DNA from: Paragyromitra xinjiangensis
Taxonomy: Eukaryota > Ascomycota > Pezizomycetes > Pezizales > Discinaceae
Length of the DNA stretch: 64,000 bases
Direction of reading: 5' to 3'
NCBI GenBank assembly: GCA_038503065.1
Contig: JBCAMK010000006.1
Location: 930,001-994,000 of the forward strand
The notes under the pieces are model-generated. The model worked only from the letters and a program-made list of their open reading frames with translations, was not told the DNA's origin and searched no databases. Shown here in pieces: positions 57,941 to 64,000 of the stretch; positions within the stretch are counted from its first letter, which is position 1; the number at the start of each line of letters is the position of its first letter. The translations under genes were made by a program, and so were the position numbers.

Positions 57941-58933
57941 TCATACAGTTCTGTACACACTGGTACTTCGAATTTCATCTTCTCCGTCTGGTTCCTCCTT
58001 GATAGTTTCCATATCCCGGCTATCTTCAGCGCCCATTTCTGTAAAACAAAGATCGGTCTCGGACCACAAAGTATACCCTACAGACAAAGTTTCCGTCATA
58101 GTGTCTGACTCCATCTTCGCCCCCAATTGCTTCATCCTTTCTTGATCTTGGATCCACTTTTTGATCGTATCGCTCTTAAAATCCCCTCTCATTGGAGAAA
58201 CCAAATTGGGCCCGCTTTGATCCACCGGATATCCATCAGGACCTATCACTATCATAGCGCGTTGCTGATCTCCGCTTCCGCGTTTGTTTTGCTCCTTTCG
58301 TTTCCTTCGGTTTCGAAATAAAAGCCATAGACCAACCCCAATTACCACTGCTCCGAAGTTTGCAAGGCTCACCGATATTGCGATAGTGCGAGCTTTAGAT
58401 GAGGAGGAGTGTGTTGAGGAACCTGCCGAGGAGTCTCCCGTGGGAGTAGTAAATGTGGACCCGGTCGGTGCAGGCACAGAATCGAGGGTTCCAGTCGCCG
58501 TTGATTCAGTATGAAATAGCTGTACAGGTATCGTTGTGAATGTTGATGTGGCAGTTGAGGTCGCAGTGTTGTTATTTGAAGTAGCCGTCACCTTGAATTG
58601 ATCCACCACATCCCCACAAATTTGATTGACATATCTCCAAGAACCAAACAAACGACCTTGTAAATCCGGCGAAAACCCATCTGTGCTGCAAGTTGGACTG
58701 CATTGTGAGAAAGCAGTCGTCGCGCTGCAGTAGCAGCTCTTGACAGATGTGTCTAGAGCATTCCAATCTGAGTCGTCATGGGGGATGGATCCTACGCATT
58801 CGTTGATGCCGGATGATTTGGTGCAATTCCTGACACAGTCTTCTTGTGCTTCTACAAGAATACCAGGGATCTTGAGGATACAAAGGATTAAGTATGGATA
58901 TCGCGCATGTTGAAGCGTAGATGTGAGCCTCAT
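57941..58933 (-). CDS. CFEM-like cysteine-rich single-pass membrane protein
   Basis: An intronless frame of 330 residues from M-R-L-T-S at 58933. The frame is open 25 codons further upstream, but the chosen methionine directly precedes a hydrophobic signal peptide (Y-L-I-L-C-I-L-K-I-P-G-I-L-V). The mature ectodomain has eight cysteines spaced like CFEM domains: C-x3-C, a third Cys, a C-Y-C pair, C-x3-C and a last Cys, though the gap between the third Cys and C-x-C is longer than usual. A Ser/Thr/Asn-rich stalk follows, likely O-glycosylated, then one membrane segment (about residues 205-230) with a stop-transfer R-N-R-R-K-R-K, then a cytosolic tail of about 95 residues (G-P-D-G-Y-P-V, acidic end). 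Such proteins act as surface sensors or haem/iron-handling proteins; this one's role is unknown. No GPI signal is seen, unlike many CFEM proteins. Confidence 0.75.
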   Translation of the reverse strand: MRLTSTLQHARYPYLILCILKIPGILVEAQEDCVRNCTKSSGINECVGSIPHDDSDWNALDTSVKSCYCSATTAFSQCSPTCSTDGFSPDLQGRLFGSWRYVNQICGDVVDQFKVTATSNNNTATSTATSTFTTIPVQLFHTESTATGTLDSVPAPTGSTFTTPTGDSSAGSSTHSSSSKARTIAISVSLANFGAVVIGVGLWLLFRNRRKRKEQNKRGSGDQQRAMIVIGPDGYPVDQSGPNLVSPMRGDFKSDTIKKWIQDQERMKQLGAKMESDTMTETLSVGYTLWSETDLCFTEMGAEDSRDMETIKEEPDGEDEIRSTSVYRTV

Positions 58934-61900
58934 TTTTATTCCTGCGAGATAAGGAGGAAATAAAGAAACGAGTACCGAACCGAAAGATGCCGAAAATTGG
59001 GCAACCAAGCTGGAACGGGGTGATTATTTAAATATTGGTAGACACCTTTTCACTAACGAAATAAGAACGAGGGGCGGGGGTGCGGGTCCTGCCGCAGTGT
59101 GGATTTTCAAGGCTATCACCACTTTAAGCCCGGGTAGTAAATATTCATCCGAGCTGCAACTGCTGACGTGAGCCCCTGTCGCGACGAATTTGCCTGTATC
59201 AGTCACAGCTACGAAAGCACATTGATGTATTTCCAGATGTCTAAGCGCTACATGCAGGAACAGGATCCAGCAAGCTTGCTGCGGATGCGAAGGGTACATG
59301 CATCGGAACGTGTTGCAAACTGGAAATATGGTGTCGCTTTTGGTTGGGGAAACACAAACAAGGGCACACGATCAGTGACACAACGGAAAATCGACATTTT
59401 TTTCGTGCGACTGACTACTTATAGAGAAGGAGGATTCGGCTTTTGTATATGGGTCCTACGATAAGCCGCGCGCCTACTCTATGCCATAGCTCGCTATTGC
59501 ATGAAATTCGCTTCTTGGAAGTCTAACTATCCTTTTTTCCAGGGCTTCCTCACATTGTTATGCGTATCAATTTCGTTTCTAGAGCGAATCTTCCCCACGT
59601 TTAGTTCACGATATATATCACAGTAGTAATCGATCTTGTTTTGGGACTTTGTTCGTCCTCCTTGTCAAGGCGCACTTGCTGGGAGTCGGCCAAGAATAAC
59701 ACCAAATTTCTTATTAGAAGGCTATGCAAATATCATCGGTAGAAGTTTCCGAATACCTAAGTGTGTAGCTGCGACTAGTGAAATGATATGTACCCTCTTC
59801 TGGTAGCGTGTCTAGCTGCCAGGAAGATTATCATATCATATTAGTCTTACGGTGTTGTATTTTGGGGTACAATTACTAAATAGGAGCGACACGGCCTCTC
59901 TTCGATCATGTGAAGTGAAGTATTCCACTGGGTGTCAGGGAGTTTTGTACATATAGAACCACGGTTAATGATCAGGCTAGCCCTACAGACACCAGGTATA
60001 AAGTGTAGGAGGCTGAGCCGTATGCAGGGAATCTCTACTGCACGTCAGGGCGAGATCCCGAGCGATATCCCCGCAAAAGATTGGCGAAGTAATAAAACCT
60101 TCCCTATTTTATTTCTTACAGCTTCACTAGCTCGAATATGCTCTAGCGAGAATGCGTTTGTTTAAGCGTGCATCTTCAATGATGTGCTAGCTAGTCTGAG
60201 TCAACTGTTGCGTGCTACGCCTGTATACTCTTTCTGGCTAGTATTAATAAAGTCCTGTCTTAAATGCTCTTGGTGTGCTATTTTCGCACTCAGTCTGGTT
60301 TGTTTAGGAATCTTTAAAAATCTCGATTCTTGTTGCCTTGCTTGTATGGGTATTCTTTTCATATCACCTTAACTTGACTGCGTGCCTAGCTTGGTGGGCT
60401 TATAGCGTGTATAACATCTATAGAAATAGTAGGGGGCCGTGTAAAGCGTAGCAGATAGAGTAACGTCAAAGAGCAGTTCAAGTCTGAAGCAGGATAGAGG
60501 GGTTAAGGTTACATTCTGGCCTGCTTCCATGCTGTGTTTGTTTTAGGAGGCGAATCTTCTATGTACCTTGATGCTAGCGTTCCTTCATCCCAGTGACTAT
60601 TTTTTTGACATAAATGCTGAGCATAAACAACAAAAACAGCCGCAAATTTACAAAAATAGGGCCGTTATCTAACGTAGAATCTATGGAGATGTCATAGCGA
60701 TAGGTATAGGTTTTATCTCTCGGGAATTTATGTCTCAAAGTAAAACTGGGAAAGATGATTGGTGGATCTTTCGGTTGCCCTAGGAAAGCATCGAAAATTG
60801 TCTTAAGTAGTTCGCCACAATACTTGCATTAGGCTTCGACTCCGCCTCAGAAAGTCGCTGTATTTTCACTGGGGATGCAACAACGGTTTGAAGCATTTTG
60901 TGTTACACGTTTGTTTACATACTAGTCTTTTTGGGGAACAAATACCCAGAACCAAGATTCTATTTATAGATCACATGCGGAAGAATTAATTAACTGCAGG
61001 AAGTAGCAAGGTTGTGACAGGGACTTTTCGTTCGGGTAGAATCGATTGTGTGCTTACAAGGTTTTTTGGTTTTGTATACGCACAGCCACTTTAAGGCCTT
61101 GGTTGCCTGCTTAATAAGGGGAGAACTAGGGTCTTTAGCCGGGCTCCCTGTTACCAGATATACATGCAAGTAGGTCTTGACGAGCTTGTTTTTTATTCAC
61201 CTTGAGGCAATACGGGGACTTTTGACATCCGGAACCCGGGAAATGGCACAGTAATTAGGTTTAGGGGCTCTTCATATCCGTTCTTGAAGTCTCCTTCACC
61301 TCTGATCATCGACTTGCCAAGCCTTTGGGCTTAGACCATCTGTTTTTGGCTTCTTGGACCCCTGATCCCGGGGAACTAGGAGTTCTGCGTTGCTTAATCG
61401 ATTAGCGCACCCGACTATCCTGGTTATCAGGGATTAGTCGAGACAATGAGCGGGGTGCGCCTTTTGTAACTTTTGTCTTTTCAAAAGCTGTTAAAACCTC
61501 TCCAATTATCATCTTAGATGTTAATATGTAATGTATTGGTAGTGTTGAAAAGAAATTTAAACCTGTGGCCGTATGGTTGAAACATTAACACATATTCTCA
61601 CTTGTAAGAATGATAAAGGGAATTCCTTTTAGACGGTTTGTGGGGGATACATTTGGTGGGTTTGTATGGTTTGTTCCTGATTTTTAGATCATGGGTAGTC
61701 ACTCGTTGTATTACGTTGGGTTATAGTTAACGTATCATTGATTGGTTGATTGATAATTCATACACGCATCCAGCCTTAGGCCATGTAGTTAACGTATCAC
61801 TATTCTTCGTTGAAATAAGGTATTTTATTTCGGGTACTCGATAACATCATTTTTCGTGGTATTGTAAAGATTGAGGGCGTAACGTCATCCATATCTTATA

Positions 61901-62438
61901 TCTAGAGGATTGATGGCCGAGGAGAAGTGTAGATCGTCGACATGGTGTTGATATGTGGAACGTCGTTCTCTAGTATTATCTATTAGGGGTCTTCCGTAAG
62001 CGATAGAAAGTTCTATCCGATATAGCTATACCTACAGGAGAAGATTAAGCTGTTCCATTTCATCCCACAGCAAACATTCCTGTGCGAATTTTCTCCTTAC
62101 TTAGCTGCCAGGAAAGGCTGGTGGGGTAATGGAACGAGCTGTCGATCGGGAGCGACGCTGAATAGGGCTTATAGGAACTGACCAATCTCCAAACTGGGAT
62201 CTTCTATCGATGTTTATTACAATATAATTATTCCATTACTTCCAAGAACCCCTCATTTACATAAACACCCAAAAATCCAACCTCAATATCAATACCCCCT
62301 TTTAACTCACTGGTTTTAGAACTTACTCCCTTGAACGACCAGAAAGAAAAATCTTTACCAAATCCGACAGTCAAATTGAAGCCTCAGCTCATCCCTCCCC
62401 CTGGGAGCAGGCTTTTGTTACTTTCCCCTTAAACTCAA
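58934..62438. other. Gene-free DNA, 3.5 kb
   Basis: The leftmost 300 bp should contain the promoter of the CFEM-like gene. Otherwise only short frames. The word TAGTTAACGTATCA occurs twice (about 61726 and 61786). Confidence 0.4.
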
Positions 62439-62612
62439 GTGACTCCCGGCCGCACGACGAATCTGGCCGGATGGCGAATTCGGACAAAAACCCTTTTTTA
62501 ACTTACATAGTTAACCCCTGAAACTTGGCTTGGCAAGACAGGTTTTCCAAAATAATATACGGTTTTTCCCAATTCGTCATCCGGCAAGATTCGTCATGCG
62601 GCCGGGAGTCAC
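62439..62612. mobile_element. 174-bp MITE with 35-bp terminal inverted repeats
   Basis: The left end GTGACTCCCGGCCGCACGAC followed by GAATCTGGCCGGATG pairs with the right end CATCCGGCAAGATTCGTCAT followed by GCGGCCGGGAGTCAC, with only three or four mismatches. Just inside lies GGCGAATTCGGACAAAAACC, recalling the GGCGAATCC...GGCGGACAGGGG layout of the 21.6-kb MITE. No clear target duplication is visible. It encodes nothing. Confidence 0.85.
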
Positions 62613-63316
62613 TGCAGACACAAACGATCTGATCAACACATTCCTTATCAGATCTAGAAATTATAACCTCTATCAGATTTTCTCTGCTCTCAACACTTGC
62701 ATTCCTCTCAGGGTCCACAAAGTTGAACTTCTAATCCCTGCAGCTAACTTGAGCGTCTCGCAGTCTCCTCGCAAGTGCAACAGGAAGATATACCAATGAT
62801 CTACAATCGTAGCTCCTAGCTCTTTGTAGGGGGATTTGCATCTTTATCTTAGGAAAGCTCGATGAAACAAGACCCAGTAGATCTATAGAGTTCTTGATTT
62901 GTATTTTGCTTTAGAAAATGAAGAAAGGGCTCGATTGCCATGATTGTGTAGTGGGGTTGGGCTGATCTTAGAGTTATTACTCAACTTTAAGTTAGGAGGT
63001 TGGTGGCTTCTGTTTAGTGCTATTGGGAAGATCGGTGACTGGAAGTGTGCGCCTCCATGAACTAGAAAAATCATACTTAGTAAATTAGCATACGTTAAAA
63101 TTAGTTATCAACAGGCTTTTACAAACAGACCTCTATAAAATCATATTCTCAAATAAATAGACTAACAAGCTGCGGTTCATAAACCATACCAGTATGTGAG
63201 CTGCCCTCTTAGGTTGATTCCTGGTCTCATGCCTAGCCCTATATTGCGCAGTTTGACTAGTTGATCATCTTCTCCATCTTCATCTTTTCTTCCATCATCT
63301 CCGAGTCCGTTTCTTC
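62613..63316. other. Intergenic, nothing recognised
   Basis: Short frames only; no repeat or RNA gene seen. Confidence 0.4.
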
Positions 63317-63359
63317 ACCTCCTCCATCTCCTCCATCTCCTCCATCTCCTCCGTCTCCT
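63317..63359 (+). repeat. (CTCCTCCAT)n minisatellite
   Basis: About four to five copies of a 9-bp CTCCTCCAT unit, the last with CGT for CAT, in a wider pyrimidine-rich tract (63260-63540). Frames on both strands through it (Ser/Pro or Gly/Asp repeats) are a consequence of the repeat. Confidence 0.85.
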
Positions 63360-64000
63360 ACTCTCCATCTCATTTTTCCACCTCTCGCTATCCACAGCCG
63401 ATTCTGCATCACCACTCCGCTGCTACTATTACACCAATTTTCAAAGCTATCATCGCCATCACTATCATCAACAGGTTTGCCTCCTCCTCCTTCTCCTCCA
63501 TTCCTCTCCCATTTCCCCCTCCCACGCCACTGTCCCATTGCTATCACTACTATCACGAAGCTGAGTGTTTTTCTATTTAGCATCAAGGCCTGGCGAATTC
63601 CATTAGGTCAATGATTAAACCAGCGAGTGCTAGCATTGCTAGGGTTAGGTTTATTTCTAAAACTTGGCAGAGCCCCTGAGCGAATAGATAATCCACTCAA
63701 AGCCCACTCCCATCGGAGACTTGTCCGTTTCCTCTCTCGTAAATGTCTCAAAGAATCGCATTAAAGATCTAACGCATATCTGCCACGTGCCCCATCCTGC
63801 TTCACAAAAGAACACCAAAGGAGGTCCCAACGGTCGTTAGTTCCAGGATTTTGGTAACATTCCGTATGTAAGTCTCGCGATCCCGATGACCGTGAGCAAA
63901 TTGGCTTACAACACGAGGGCCCAATACTAAGAACCCGCATCATCACCCATCACTCGGACGCTACTAACCCCCACGAACACGAACGGCTGCTCCCCAAACA
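63360..64000. other. Intergenic to window edge
   Basis: Continues pyrimidine-rich to about 63540, then ordinary sequence without a recognised gene. Confidence 0.35.

Noticed and set aside
63257..63586. 109-codon Gly/Asp-rich minus frame and its plus-strand Ser/Pro partner
   Set aside because: Both come from the CTCCTCCAT minisatellite and surrounding pyrimidine tract.

Overview
The window is nuclear DNA of a filamentous fungus, most likely an ascomycete (Pezizomycotina). The reasons are short GT-AG introns (mostly 49-150 nt), a Clr5-domain protein, a fungal STAND N-terminal domain, an F-box/ankyrin gene relic and a CFEM-like membrane protein, alongside single-copy eukaryotic housekeeping genes. 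Gene density is low: about eleven credible intact genes plus two or three relics in 64 kb, separated by long stretches of decayed non-coding DNA with small inverted-repeat elements. I cannot fix the genus; a repeat-rich early-diverging lineage such as Pezizomycetes would fit.

Layout. 0-3.4 kb: start of a STAND-type gene running off the left edge (-), then a paraoxonase/arylesterase-family gene (+). 3.4-11.3 kb: gene-free, with a 286-bp TA-flanked MITE, a 1.2-kb foldback element with long inverted arms and partial extra copies, a microsatellite, a dispersed repeat shared with 35-36.6 kb and a 103-bp hairpin MITE. 11.3-18.1 kb: Clr5-domain gene (+), an eight-exon gene for an alpha-beta fused succinyl-CoA-ligase-like protein (-), a small conserved-looking charged protein (+) and a very small basic protein (-). 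18.5-22 kb: 105-bp tandem repeats, an F-box/ankyrin pseudogene (-) and another MITE. 22.7-29.4 kb: SUMO (-) and the nucleoporin Nup84/Nup107 (+). 29.8-31.9 kb: a degenerate tandem array with a unit of about 265-300 bp. 33.7-34.7 kb: a disordered basic protein (-). 40.2-41.3 kb: APS kinase (+). 50.4-51.9 kb: mitochondrial glycine-cleavage T protein (+). 54.8-55.3 kb: a reading frame broken by two amber codons. 57.9-58.9 kb: CFEM-like single-pass membrane protein (-). The rest (41.3-50.4, 51.9-57.9 and 59-64 kb) is essentially gene-free.

The genes do not form one pathway. The housekeeping set (sulfate activation, one-carbon metabolism, nuclear pore, SUMO) looks like ordinary scattered single-copy loci. 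The most unusual coding feature is the fused succinyl-CoA-ligase-like protein: its alpha half keeps the phospho-histidine loop, but its beta half has a shortened ATP-grasp region that lacks the usual metal ligands. The two broken genes carry in-frame TAG codons that each look one transition from CAG or TGG, as expected if repeat-induced point mutation (RIP) or a similar C-to-T process has acted here. All multi-exon models were spliced by hand; the reading phases close in each case, but none is supported by transcripts.
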